Below, in pieces: positions 16,748 to 26,056 of a stretch of 64,000 nt of DNA. The stretch is from Microcella alkalica (lineage in GTDB: Bacteria; Actinomycetota; Actinomycetes; Actinomycetales; Microbacteriaceae). How positions within the stretch are numbered: position 1 is the first letter of the stretch; each line of letters opens with the position of its first letter. A model generated the notes under the pieces. That model did not search any database, was not told the DNA's origin, and saw only the letters and a list, made by a program, of their open reading frames with translations. The stretch spans positions 186,001 through 250,000 of the forward strand of contig NZ_JACGWX010000004.1 in NCBI RefSeq assembly GCF_014137945.1, given 5' to 3'. A program made the translations under genes and the position numbers.

Positions 16748-17268
16748 GCCGAGGGATCCCGAGGGTCCCACAGCCGCACGGTCGAGCTCGCCTCGTAGGC
16801 CTTGCCGTCGGGGAAGCTCACGAGCTCGAGCTGCATGCCCCAGGGGGAGAGGAAGTACACCCACCGCTGGCCCTCGCTCGCGTTGCGGCTCGCGGTCGGA
16901 TCGCCGAGCACGCGGACGCCTCGCTCGTGCAGGTAGGCCACGGCGACGTCGAGGTCGTCGACGTAGAAGGCGAGGTGGTGGCCGCCGATGTCGCTGTTCC
17001 GCGGCTGCGGCGCCTGGCCGTCGGCGGGCTCCCACTGGAAGATCTCGAAGTTCGGTCCGTGGCCGCAGCGGAAGAAGCGCAGCTCGCGCATGACCGACCG
17101 CGGGTGCACGCCGAGGTGCTCGGCCATCCAGTCGTCGTCGCGCTCGAACGGGCCGAGGGAGTACACGCGCTCGCAGCCGATGACGTCGACGAAGAACGCT
17201 TCCGCCTCGTCGAGGTCGGGCACCGTGAAGCCGATGTGCTCGGTGCCGCGGATGCCGGGAAGCGCCAT
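16744..17268 (-). CDS. VOC superfamily protein (glyoxalase/extradiol dioxygenase-like)
   Basis: A 174-residue metal-binding protein with two beta-alpha-beta-beta-beta modules. The four expected metal-ligand positions are all visible: His in TEHIGFTVPD, Glu in NFEIFQWE, His in GGHHLAFYVDDL and Glu in MQLELVSFP. This set fits a glyoxalase, dioxygenase or epimerase; its substrate is unknown. The ATG at 17268 has a strong GAAGGGTGG ribosome site; a longer frame to 17343 would cross the operator-like repeat and is rejected. First gene of the reverse operon, overlapping the GntR gene by 4 nt. Confidence 0.8.
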   Translation of the reverse strand: MALPGIRGTEHIGFTVPDLDEAEAFFVDVIGCERVYSLGPFERDDDWMAEHLGVHPRSVMRELRFFRCGHGPNFEIFQWEPADGQAPQPRNSDIGGHHLAFYVDDLDVAVAYLHERGVRVLGDPTASRNASEGQRWVYFLSPWGMQLELVSFPDGKAYEASSTVRLWDPRDPSA

Positions 17269-17290
17269 CGCATTCCACCCTTCGCTGTGT

Positions 17291-17304
17291 GACTGGATGC
17301 AACC
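17291..17304. promoter_or_regulatory. Operator-like site upstream of the VOC-GntR operon
   Basis: GACTGGATGCAACC matches the palindrome at 17354-17367 in 12 of 14 positions. It lies 23 nt upstream of the VOC start codon, where a bound repressor would block transcription of the regulator's own operon. Assignment to the FCD/GntR protein is inference from position. Confidence 0.5.
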
Positions 17305-17349
17305 GTACCGCCGAAACGGGCATCCGCGAAAGAAAACCCCCAAAGATGA

Positions 17350-17378
17350 TTGAGATTGGATGCAATCAGCCGTACAGT
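17350..17378 (+). promoter_or_regulatory. Promoter of the E1-E2 genes with operator in the spacer
   Basis: TTGAGA (17350-17355) and TACAGT (17373-17378) are spaced by exactly 17 bp. The inverted repeat GATTG-GATG-CAATC (17354-17367) begins in the -35 box and extends through the spacer, so a bound regulator would exclude RNA polymerase. The predicted start site falls at about 17385, the A of the ATG, and no Shine-Dalgarno precedes it, which fits a leaderless mRNA. Confidence 0.6.
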
Positions 17379-17384
17379 GACGAC

Positions 17385-19574
17385 ATGCCCCAACGTCGAC
17401 GTTTGGACACCACCGCCGAGTGGGTCGAGCTCACCACGACCGCAGCCGACTGGAAGAAGGCCGAACCGGCCCTCCTGGCCACGATGCTCGGCCAGCTGCA
17501 CCTCATCCGCGCCTTCGAGGAGCGCGTGCTCGACCTCGCGGGCGAGGGTCTCGTCCACGGCCCCGCCCACTCGTCCATCGGGCAGGAGGGCGGCGCGGTC
17601 GGCTCGATCGTCGCGCTGCGCTCGAGCGACGCCGTGAACGGCTCGCACCGCGGTCACCATCAGTTCCTCGCCAAGGCGCTCGCGCACGTCGCCCAGAGCG
17701 GTCTGCAGCTCGACGCGCTCGTCACGAGCGACATCCAGACCGTGCTGCAGAAGACGCTCGCCGAGATCCTCGGCCTCGCGCAGGGCTACTGCCGCGGCCG
17801 CGGCGGCTCGATGCACCTGCAGTGGTTCGAGGCCGGCGCGCTCGGCACGAACGCGATCGTCGGCGGCGGCGCCCCCATGGCGACCGGCAACGCCTGGGCT
17901 CAGAAGCGCGCGGGCACGACCGACCTCACGATCAACTACTTCGGCGACGGCGCCGCGCAGATCGGCTCGGTCCTCGAGTCGATGAACCTCGCCGCGGCGT
18001 GGAAGCTGCCCGTCTGCTTCTTCATCGAGAACAACCGGTACGCCGTCGCGACCCGCATCGAGGAGTCGGTCGCCGACACGCGCCTCTCCGTGCGCGGCCA
18101 GGGCTTCGGCATCCCCTCCTGGCGCGTCGACGGCATGGACCCGCTCGCCGTGCACCTCGCCATGGAGGAGGCGGCCGCGGTCATGCGCTCCGGCGGCGGC
18201 CCGACGATCGTCGAGGCCGAGGTCTACCGCTTCTTCCACCAGAACGGCCCGTACCCCGGCAGCGCCTTCGGCTACCGCACGAAGGAGGAGGAGGCCGAGT
18301 GGAAGAAGCGCGACCCCCTCGACCGCGTCGCGCGCGAGATGCAGAAGCGCGGTCTCATCGACGAGGCGGGCGTCGAGAGCGTGCGCGCCCAGGCGATCGC
18401 GGCGATGGATGCGGCCACGGCCGAGCTGCTCGAGGCCGACCCCGAGAAGCAGGGTCGTCGCCGCATCCGGCCCGAGCTGTGGCCCGACCCCGAGTTCGTC
18501 GACGTCGGGGTGCGCGGAGACGCGAGCGAGCTCGCCTCGCTCCGCGTGCTCGAACCGAGCGTCTCCGACGCGGCCCGCGAGCCGATGAAGTTCGTCGACG
18601 CCGTCGCCGGCGTGATGGAGCGCCGGATGGGCGAGGACGAGCGCATCGTGATCATGGGCGAGGACATCCACCGGCTCAAGGGCGGCACGAACGGCGCGAC
18701 CAAGGGCCTCGCCGACTCCTTCCCCGACCGCGTGCTCGGCACCCCGATCAGCGAGAACGCCTTCATGGGCCTCGGCGGCGGGCTCGCCCTCGACGGCCGC
18801 TACCGCCCCGTGGTCGAGTTCATGTACCCCGATTTCATGTGGGTCGCCGCCGACCAGGTCTTCAACCAGGTGGGCAAGGCCCGCCACATGTTCGGCGGCG
18901 ACAACCCCGTGCCCCTCGTGCTGCGCACGAAGGTCGCGATGGGCTCGGGCTACGGCTCGCAGCACCTCATGGACCCTGCGGGCGTCTTCGCCACGAGCCC
19001 CGGCTGGCGCATCGTCGCCCCGTCGTCGGCCGCGGACTACGTCGGCCTCATGAACGCCGCGCTCGCCCTGCAGGACCCGGTGCTCGTCATCGAGCACGTC
19101 GACCTCTACAACGAGAAGGACGAGGTCATCGCGGGCGACTTCGACTACATCATCCCGCCCGGCACCGCGGCCGTGCGCCGCGAGGGCAGCGAGATGACCG
19201 TCATCAGCTACCTCTCGATGGTCAGGCACTGCGCGGAGGCGATCGAGCAGACGGGGGCGGATGCCGAGCTCATCGACCTGCGCTGGCTCGACCGCGCCTC
19301 GCTCGACTGGGAGACCATCGAGCGCAGCGTCAAGAAGACGAACGCCGTCCTCATCGTCGAGCAGGGAGCCCGAGGCACGTCGTACGGCGCGTGGCTCGCC
19401 GACGAGATCCAGCGCCGCCTGTTCGACTGGCTCGACCAGCCCGTGCAGCGCGTGACCGGCGCCGAGTCGTCGCCGTCCATCTCGCGCATCCTCGAGCGCG
19501 CGGCGATCGCGCGGACCGAGGAGGTCGTCGAGGGGATCGAGACCGTGCGCCGCAACGCGGGGGGAGCAGCCTGA
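17385..19574 (+). CDS. Fused alpha-beta E1 component of a 2-oxoacid dehydrogenase complex
   Basis: A 729-residue thiamine-diphosphate enzyme in which E1 alpha (~1-360) and E1 beta (~390-729) are one polypeptide. The alpha half has the cofactor motif INYFGDGAAQIGSVLESMN ending in IENNRY, and GSMHLQWFE as in acetoin dehydrogenase-type alpha subunits. The beta half starts MKFVDAVAGVMERRMGED and has IMGEDIHRLKGG and the potassium/interface segments. It decarboxylates a 2-oxo acid or cleaves acetoin, and passes the acyl group to the E2 lipoyl domain. The ATG at 17385 is preferred because the predicted start site coincides with it; the longer frame to 17289 runs through the operator. It overlaps the E2 gene by TGATG. 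No E3 gene is nearby. Confidence 0.85.
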   Translation: MPQRRRLDTTAEWVELTTTAADWKKAEPALLATMLGQLHLIRAFEERVLDLAGEGLVHGPAHSSIGQEGGAVGSIVALRSSDAVNGSHRGHHQFLAKALAHVAQSGLQLDALVTSDIQTVLQKTLAEILGLAQGYCRGRGGSMHLQWFEAGALGTNAIVGGGAPMATGNAWAQKRAGTTDLTINYFGDGAAQIGSVLESMNLAAAWKLPVCFFIENNRYAVATRIEESVADTRLSVRGQGFGIPSWRVDGMDPLAVHLAMEEAAAVMRSGGGPTIVEAEVYRFFHQNGPYPGSAFGYRTKEEEAEWKKRDPLDRVAREMQKRGLIDEAGVESVRAQAIAAMDAATAELLEADPEKQGRRRIRPELWPDPEFVDVGVRGDASELASLRVLEPSVSDAAREPMKFVDAVAGVMERRMGEDERIVIMGEDIHRLKGGTNGATKGLADSFPDRVLGTPISENAFMGLGGGLALDGRYRPVVEFMYPDFMWVAADQVFNQVGKARHMFGGDNPVPLVLRTKVAMGSGYGSQHLMDPAGVFATSPGWRIVAPSSAADYVGLMNAALALQDPVLVIEHVDLYNEKDEVIAGDFDYIIPPGTAAVRREGSEMTVISYLSMVRHCAEAIEQTGADAELIDLRWLDRASLDWETIERSVKKTNAVLIVEQGARGTSYGAWLADEIQRRLFDWLDQPVQRVTGAESSPSISRILERAAIARTEEVVEGIETVRRNAGGAA

Positions 19575-20929
19575 TGTCGACGACCATCCGCATGCCGGAG
19601 GTGCTCGCGAACGTCACCGAGGCCGCCGTCCAGAAGTGGCTCGTCGCCCCCGGCGACGCGGTCGAGGTCGGCCAGCCGTTCGCCGAGATCGAGACCGAGA
19701 AGGCCGTCGTGGAGTTCGCGGCGGAGACCGCGGGCACCGTGCTCGAGCTTCTGGTGGGAGAGGGCGACTCGATCGACGTCGGCGCCCCCATCGCCATCGT
19801 GGGCGAGGCGGGGGAGGTGGCACTTCCCGTCAGCCCCGCAGCGGCTCCGGCCGCTGAGGAGTCCGACGGGGCCGCTCAGGCGGCCCCGTCGGATCCCGAA
19901 TCCGGCTCGCCCGTGGAGGAGGTCGCGGCCCCGGCCGTCGACGCCGCCGCGACCGCCTCGAGCGCCGCCGGCGCCCTCACCGAGTCGACCCCGGCATCCG
20001 CCCCGCACGACGGCGGGCGCCGCTTCGTGAGCCCGCTCGTACGGCGCCTCGCGCGCGAGCACGGCATCGACCTCGCGGGCGTCGCGGGCTCCGGCCCGGA
20101 CGGCCGCATCGTGCGCCGCGACATCACCGCGCTGCTCGAGGGCGCAGCCGCCGCGCCCGCCGCCTCGGTGCCCGCTGCCGCGCCCGCTCCTGCCGCCGCA
20201 CCCGCCGCACCCGCTGCGCCTGCGACAGCGCCCGCCAGTCCCGCGCCGGAGGGCGTCGAGGTCATCCCGCACAGCCGCATGCGCGCGACCATCGCCCGCC
20301 GCCTCACCGAGAGCAAGAGCTCGGTGCCGCACTTCTACCTCACCGCCGACTGCCGCGTCGACGCGCTGCTCGACATGCGCACGCAGATCAACGCCGGCGG
20401 CAAGGTGAAGGTGAGCGTCAACGACCTCGTGGTCAAGGCGGTCGCCGGCGCGTTCGCCGACGTGCCCGAGGCGAACCGCACGTGGGGCGACGATGGCATG
20501 CACGTGCACGCGAGCGTCGACATCGGCATCGCGGTGTCGCTCGACGACGGGCTCGTGGTGCCCGTCGTGCGCGGCGTCGAGGGGCTCAGCGTCTCGGCGC
20601 TCGGCGCCCGCATCGCCGAGCTCGCCGGTCGCGGCCGCGAGGGCCGCCTGAAGCTCGACGAGCTCGAGGGCGGAAGCTTCACGGTCTCGAACCTCGGCAT
20701 GTTCGGCACGCAGGCGTTCTCGGCGATCATCAACCCTCCGCACGCGGGCATCCTCGCCGTGGGGGCCGCGTCCGCGCGGCCGGTCGTGGTCGACGGCGCG
20801 CTCGAGGTCGGCCAGGTCATGACCGTCACGCTCTCGGCCGATCACCGCGCGTGGGATGGCGCGCTCGCCGCGCGCTGGCTCGCCGCCTTCGTCGCCCGGA
20901 TCGAGAACCCGCTCAGCATCCTCGCCTAG
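19574..20929 (+). CDS. Dihydrolipoamide acyltransferase (E2) of a 2-oxoacid dehydrogenase complex
   Basis: A 451-residue E2. One lipoyl domain is at residues ~1-80, with the lipoylated Lys43 in IETEKAVVEF. An Ala/Glu/Ser-rich linker follows, then the E1/E3-binding domain near 155-190 (FVSPLVRRLAREHGIDLAG), a second Ala/Pro linker, and the catalytic domain with the active-site motif DHRAWDG near the C-terminus. The catalytic domain SRMRATIARRLTESK matches the acyltransferase family. It moves acyl groups to CoA. It begins within the E1 stop codon. The complex must borrow lipoamide dehydrogenase from elsewhere in the genome. Its stop is 15 nt from the convergent DUF4032 gene. Confidence 0.9.
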   Translation: MSTTIRMPEVLANVTEAAVQKWLVAPGDAVEVGQPFAEIETEKAVVEFAAETAGTVLELLVGEGDSIDVGAPIAIVGEAGEVALPVSPAAAPAAEESDGAAQAAPSDPESGSPVEEVAAPAVDAAATASSAAGALTESTPASAPHDGGRRFVSPLVRRLAREHGIDLAGVAGSGPDGRIVRRDITALLEGAAAAPAASVPAAAPAPAAAPAAPAAPATAPASPAPEGVEVIPHSRMRATIARRLTESKSSVPHFYLTADCRVDALLDMRTQINAGGKVKVSVNDLVVKAVAGAFADVPEANRTWGDDGMHVHASVDIGIAVSLDDGLVVPVVRGVEGLSVSALGARIAELAGRGREGRLKLDELEGGSFTVSNLGMFGTQAFSAIINPPHAGILAVGAASARPVVVDGALEVGQVMTVTLSADHRAWDGALAARWLAAFVARIENPLSILA

Positions 20930-20944
20930 GCGCGGATCCGCCGC

Positions 20945-22255
20945 TCACACCTTGTCGCGCCACGACCCCGCAGGGGTCTCGTCGTCGACGACCTCGATCG
21001 CATCGGTGTCGAGCGGCAGCCCGATCGTCTCGGTCGGCGGCGCGATCATCGTCGCCTCGTCGCGGCGGTGACGGAGGACGGTGTCGATGTACGAGCTGAG
21101 CGCCTCCGCGAGCGGGATGGCCCTCGCCTCGTTCTGCGACAGGAACCAGCGGTGCTCGAGCAGCTGGTGGAAGACCTCCGGACCCTCGAGCTTGCCCTTG
21201 AGCTCGCGCGGGATGGCGCGCACGACGGGCTCGAAGACGCGAACGAGCCACTCGTGGGCGACCTGCTCCTCGTCGACGGACTTGTCCGGGTAGGTCGCGG
21301 CCGAGTACGAGTCGAGGTCGTTCAGCAGCCGCCTGGCCTGGTTCTCGCCCGCGTCGATCCCGGTGAGTCGCAGGAGGCGCCGGGTGTGGTGGCCCGCGTC
21401 GACGACCTTGGGCTGGATCCGCACCTCGGTCGAGTCGCCGTCGGTGCGGATGGCGAGCTCCTCGATGTCGAAGCCCAGGTCGTTGAGCCGCTCGACGCGC
21501 TGCGTGATGCGCCAGCGCTCCGACCGGTCGAAGGACTCCCACCCCGTGAGCTCCTTCCAGAGCGTCCGGTAGGCGTCGATGATGCCGTTGGAGACCTCGA
21601 TCGCGTCGACGCTGCCGTCGAGCCGACCGCCCGCCTCGAGGTCGAGCAGCTCGCCCGCGATGTTGACGCGGCCGATTTCGAGGTCGTTCTCGCGCTGGCC
21701 ATTGGAGAGCCCGCCCTCGTAGAGCTGACCGGTCTCGGCGTCGACCAGGTAGGCCGCGAAGGCGCCGGCGTCGCGGCGGAAGAGCGTGTTCGACAGCGAC
21801 ACGTCGCCCCAGAAGAAGCCCGCGATGTGGAGGCGGACGAGGAGGACGGCGAGAGCGTCCACGAGCCGCGTCGCCGTCTCGGGTCGCAGCGTCTGCGAGT
21901 AGAGGGCGCGGTACGGCAGCGAGAAGCGCAGGTGGCGCGTGACGAGGACGGGCATGAGCGGCGTGCCGTCGTCGTCCACTCGGCCGGTGATGACGGCGAC
22001 GGGGTCGACGCACGGGATCTCGAGCCTCTGCAGGGTGCGGAGCATCTCGTACTCGCGCCGCGCCATCTCCTCCGTCGTCTCCTTGATCGCGACGACTGCG
22101 CCGCTCAGGTGCACGAAGCGCACGAGGTGGCGGGAGATGCCCTTGGGCAGGGAGGCGATCGCGTCGTCCGGCCACGTGTCGAGCGGCAGGTTCCACGGCA
22201 GGTCGAGCAGGCCGGGGTCGACGACGGCCGACGTGATGCTGAGCGAGGCGCTCAT
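20945..22255 (-). CDS. DUF4032 protein with kinase-like N-terminal domain
   Basis: A 436-residue cytosolic protein of the DUF4032 group common in actinobacteria. The N-terminal half resembles a lipopolysaccharide/protein kinase fold: a candidate ATP lysine in VVAIKETTEE near residue 58, a catalytic-loop-like GFFWGDVSLSNTLF near 147-160 (GD-x-S-x-x-N) and a DFG-like AYLVDAETGQ near 170-180. The C-terminal half is the DUF4032 region, with MIAPPTETIG near the end. The substrate is unknown. It is transcribed toward the convergent E2 gene and downstream of, but separated by a terminator from, the ATPase gene. Confidence 0.75.
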   Translation of the reverse strand: MSASLSITSAVVDPGLLDLPWNLPLDTWPDDAIASLPKGISRHLVRFVHLSGAVVAIKETTEEMARREYEMLRTLQRLEIPCVDPVAVITGRVDDDGTPLMPVLVTRHLRFSLPYRALYSQTLRPETATRLVDALAVLLVRLHIAGFFWGDVSLSNTLFRRDAGAFAAYLVDAETGQLYEGGLSNGQRENDLEIGRVNIAGELLDLEAGGRLDGSVDAIEVSNGIIDAYRTLWKELTGWESFDRSERWRITQRVERLNDLGFDIEELAIRTDGDSTEVRIQPKVVDAGHHTRRLLRLTGIDAGENQARRLLNDLDSYSAATYPDKSVDEEQVAHEWLVRVFEPVVRAIPRELKGKLEGPEVFHQLLEHRWFLSQNEARAIPLAEALSSYIDTVLRHRRDEATMIAPPTETIGLPLDTDAIEVVDDETPAGSWRDKV

Positions 22256-22291
22256 CCGGGCGGATTCCCTTCGTCGGGGCGGGAACGCGAC

Positions 22292-22326
22292 GAGGGCGGG
22301 CGCGTCATGCGACGCGGCCCGCCCTC
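22292..22326 (-). terminator. Terminator after the MsiK/UgpC-type ATPase gene
   Basis: A 15-bp stem, plus-strand GAGGGCGGGCGCGTC (22292-22306) pairing with GACGC-G-GCCCGCCCTC (22311-22326, one bulged G), closed by the tetraloop ATGC. It lies between the ATPase stop and the DUF4032 start, so DUF4032 probably has its own promoter or depends on read-through. Confidence 0.75.
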
Positions 22327-22346
22327 GCTGCGGTCGAGACCGAGTC

Positions 22347-23447
<1,101 letters not shown>

Positions 23448-23468
23448 GCGGGTTAACTCTCCTCTTCA

Positions 23469-23486
23469 CCGGCAGGTACGTGCCGG
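23469..23486. promoter_or_regulatory. Inverted repeat upstream of the MsiK-type ATPase gene
   Basis: CCGGCA-GGTACG-TGCCGG, a perfect 6-bp-arm inverted repeat 22 nt upstream of the ATPase ATG. It could be an operator or a leader hairpin. The rest of the 295-bp region 23448-23742 holds a TACTAT -10-like hexamer at 23665-23670 facing the DsbA-like gene, but no matching -35; nothing else is evident there. Confidence 0.4.
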
Positions 23487-23742
23487 ACGATCCGTCGTGA
23501 ATGGATTGATGACGCTGTCATCGATGAGCGGCGCTGGTCATCGGGCCCCAGTATGCCACCTTCCCGGGCGCCGCCCGAATCGGCGGAATGCCCGTGCAGG
23601 CGCCGCGACGCGGGTGCGGCCGCTCTCGAGGACCGCTCGAGTGGCCACGCATCGTTCGTCGCCGTACTATCCTTCGGGGCGCACTGCGCCTGAACCCGGT
23701 GCCGGCGCGCGGAGCGCGCACGGCGAGCGACGAAGAGGAACC

Positions 23743-24648
23743 ATGACCGAGAGCAGACCAGCAGGCGCGAGGCAGTCGAAGACCGCGCGCCGCGATGAAG
23801 CCCGCGAGAAGGCCCGCCAGCTGCGCGCCGGGCACAAGAAGAAGGAGCGGCGCAACCGCTGGCTGCTGCAGGGCGGCATCGCCGTCGTGCTCGTGGCGAT
23901 CGTCGCGATCGTCGCGCTCGTGATCACGAACTCGGTCAGGCCGGAGCGCAGCGGGCCCCGCAACATGGCGAGCGACGGCATCCTCATCGGCGAGGGCCTC
24001 GCGGCCGTCCAGACTCCGGGCGTCGCGCCGGATGCGACCCCTGTGCCGAGCGCCCCCAACGAGCCGGGCGTCGTCGCGATCACCATCTGGGTCGACTACC
24101 TGTGCCCCGTCTGCGGCGAGTTCGAGCAGGAGAACGGCGAACTCATCCGCACGCTCGTCGATTCGGGAGCCGCAACCGTGGAATACCACCCCATCGCGAT
24201 CCTCACCACTCTCTCCGCAGGAACTCAGTACTCGCTTCGCGCTGCCAACGCCGCCGCGTGCGTCTCCAACTTCAACCCCGACGCGTTCTTCGACTTCAAC
24301 ACAGCCATGTTCACCGATCAGCCGGCCGAGGGCACTGAGGGGCTCACCGACGACGAGCTGCTCGAGGTCGCGCGCGATGCCGGCGCGACCTCGACCTCCC
24401 TCGAGCGCTGCATCGACGACGGGCGTTTCTTCGAGTGGGTCAAGGCTGCCACGACGCGCGCCGGCAACGGCCCGCTGCCGGTCGAGGGCACCGAGGTCGA
24501 GAACGTGCGCGGCACGCCGACCATTCTCGTGAACGGCGAGCTCTACACCCCCTCGTACCCGTTCGACTCGACGGAGTTCTCGCAGTTCGTGCTCTCGGCG
24601 GCCGGCGACGACTTCGCGGCCAGCCCGTCGCCCTCCCCGACCCCGTAA
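23743..24648 (+). CDS. Membrane-anchored DsbA-like thioredoxin-fold protein
   Basis: A 301-residue extracytoplasmic thiol oxidoreductase. Residues 1-45 are very basic and cytosolic, followed by one transmembrane helix (~46-66: IAVVLVAIVAIVALVITN). The thioredoxin domain carries CPVC (Cys121-Cys124) in VDYLCPVCGEFEQENG, and the cis-proline segment RGTPTILVNGE near 255-265. A short S/P-rich tail ends the protein. It likely forms or reshuffles disulfides in exported proteins. The ATG has AGAGGA just upstream; a longer frame into 23212 covers the divergent gene and is rejected. tRNA-Thr follows 48 nt downstream. Confidence 0.88.
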   Translation: MTESRPAGARQSKTARRDEAREKARQLRAGHKKKERRNRWLLQGGIAVVLVAIVAIVALVITNSVRPERSGPRNMASDGILIGEGLAAVQTPGVAPDATPVPSAPNEPGVVAITIWVDYLCPVCGEFEQENGELIRTLVDSGAATVEYHPIAILTTLSAGTQYSLRAANAAACVSNFNPDAFFDFNTAMFTDQPAEGTEGLTDDELLEVARDAGATSTSLERCIDDGRFFEWVKAATTRAGNGPLPVEGTEVENVRGTPTILVNGELYTPSYPFDSTEFSQFVLSAAGDDFAASPSPSPTP

Positions 24649-24696
24649 CGCATCCCTCCCGATGGGCGCGGGCCGATAGGCTGAGATCGCTCCAGC

Positions 24697-24769
24697 GCCC
24701 CGTTAGCTCAGCTGGTAGAGCAGCTGTCTTGTAAACAGCAGGTCGCAGGTTCGAATCCTGTACGGGGCT
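24697..24769 (+). tRNA. tRNA-Thr (anticodon TGT)
   Basis: A 73-nt cloverleaf. Acceptor GCCCCGT pairs with ACGGGGC, discriminator T at 24769. The D-arm contains AGCTCAGCTGGTAGAGC, the anticodon stem is GCTGT/ACAGC with loop CTTGTAA and anticodon TGT at 24730-24732, and the T-arm contains GGTTCGAATCC. CCA is not encoded. It decodes ACA and, by wobble, ACG. Confidence 0.96.
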
Positions 24770-24885
24770 CCGTCTCCGGCCATCCACGGGCGTTCCGCAG
24801 CGGCAATACCCCCGATCAGGGGTCCGTTTCGGACAGCTTCTCCCCCAGTCCTGGGGTGATCCGTTCGTTTTCCGACTGCCTCCAC

Positions 24886-24915
24886 TTGTCCGATCGGGCT
24901 CAGGAGCCGTACCGT
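24886..24915 (+). promoter_or_regulatory. Candidate promoter of the CAP-domain gene
   Basis: TTGTCC (24886-24891) and TACCGT (24910-24915) with an 18-bp spacer, placing a start near 24922 and a ~50-nt leader ahead of a GGGGGAACC Shine-Dalgarno. The rest of the 204-bp gap after the tRNA contains short G/C hairpins only. Confidence 0.4.
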
Positions 24916-24973
24916 CGGGGGAGTCAGCCGGGGGGCTGGCGGATACATCGGACGGTTTCGGGGGGAACCTGAC

Positions 24974-25963
24974 ATGCTTCGAACGCTCCTTGTGGGGTCG
25001 GCGCTCGCGACGAGCGCCATCTTGCTCGCTCCCGTCGTCAGCGGAAGCGTCGACGTCTCCGACGTCCTCAGCGCTCGCACGCTGACGACCGGCGCGTCCG
25101 CGATCACGATCGTGGAGGCCGAGCGCGCCGTCGACGGCAGCGGCTTCCTCGACCCGCGCCAGCGCGCCACCTACTCCGCGACGAGCGTCGGCGGCGATGC
25201 CGAGCCCACGGCCGCGCGAAGCGCATCCCCGTCGCCGGACGCATCCCCGTCGCCGGACGCCTCGCCGGCGCCGGTTGCGACGACCGAGCCGAGCGGTGGT
25301 GCGCCGAGCGCGCCGTCGAGCACCGCGAGCGCGAAGCCCGCGCCGGCTCCGTCGGCCAGCGCGCCTGCCACGACCACGTCGGCGTCGGGCACCGGAACGG
25401 CGGTCGTGCAGCCCAAGCCGTCCGGGCCCGCACCGGCCCCGGCGCCCGCGCCGACCGTCACCACTCCGGCCTGCCCCGGCATGCCGGGCGGCAGCACGGC
25501 GGGAGCGCCGAGCCGCACGTCCGCCGGCGGCGTCGCCGGCACCACGTCGGCCGACCTCGCACAGTTCGCGCAGAGGTACAACGAGATCCGCGTCGCCAAT
25601 TGCCTGCCGCCTGTGCCGTTCTCGAACATCCGCTACGACTCCTGCATGGAGGACCGCCTGTTCTGGATGGCGGAGGACCCGTCGACCGACCCGATGAGTG
25701 CGTGGGGTCACATCGGCTCCCAGCGCAGCGACGGAGTGCCGAGCGTCGGCTGCGACGGCAACCTCGCCGGCGGCTCGAACAACACCGGCGCGACCGTTGC
25801 CCAGAAGTGGTGGGACTCCTCCGGGCACCGCACCTCGCTCTACAAGCCGACCTACGCGGGAACCACGGTCGGCGTCTGCATCCTCTTCGCGATGACGCAC
25901 GGCGGCGTTCCGAATGAGCCGTACAGCTTCACTCGCTCGGCGTCGCGCTGGGTCACCTGCTGA
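24974..25963 (+). CDS. Secreted CAP (SCP/PR1)-domain protein with long Ala/Pro/Ser linker
   Basis: A 329-residue exported protein. The N-terminus MLRTLLVGSALATSAILLAPVV is a signal peptide. Residues ~70-190 are a low-complexity A/P/S/T linker that contains a tandem 18-bp DNA repeat (25222-25257, two ASPSPD units). The CAP domain is C-terminal (~200-329), with RYNEIRVANCLPP, DSCMEDRLFWMA, AWGHIGSQR and WWDSSGHRTSLY. The histidines of the CAP cavity (WGH and SGH) are kept, but the usual Glu of the E-N-x-A motif is Gly here (DGNLAGG). Six cysteines in the domain could form disulfides, perhaps with help from the adjacent DsbA-like protein. Its role, perhaps cell-surface or lipid binding, is unknown. 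Confidence 0.8.
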   Translation: MLRTLLVGSALATSAILLAPVVSGSVDVSDVLSARTLTTGASAITIVEAERAVDGSGFLDPRQRATYSATSVGGDAEPTAARSASPSPDASPSPDASPAPVATTEPSGGAPSAPSSTASAKPAPAPSASAPATTTSASGTGTAVVQPKPSGPAPAPAPAPTVTTPACPGMPGGSTAGAPSRTSAGGVAGTTSADLAQFAQRYNEIRVANCLPPVPFSNIRYDSCMEDRLFWMAEDPSTDPMSAWGHIGSQRSDGVPSVGCDGNLAGGSNNTGATVAQKWWDSSGHRTSLYKPTYAGTTVGVCILFAMTHGGVPNEPYSFTRSASRWVTC

Positions 25964-26056
25964 TCGACCGCGCCCGGTCGGTTCACGGCACCGGCGAGCG
26001 GGCTCGATAGGCTGAGCCCGCTCGCCGGCGCTCGACCGCGAGCGGAAGGCAGGAGG

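Noticed and set aside
16818-19229. An 803-codon minus-strand frame opposite the E1 gene
   Set aside because: It lies over conserved E1 coding sequence and the operator region, and has shadow-type composition.
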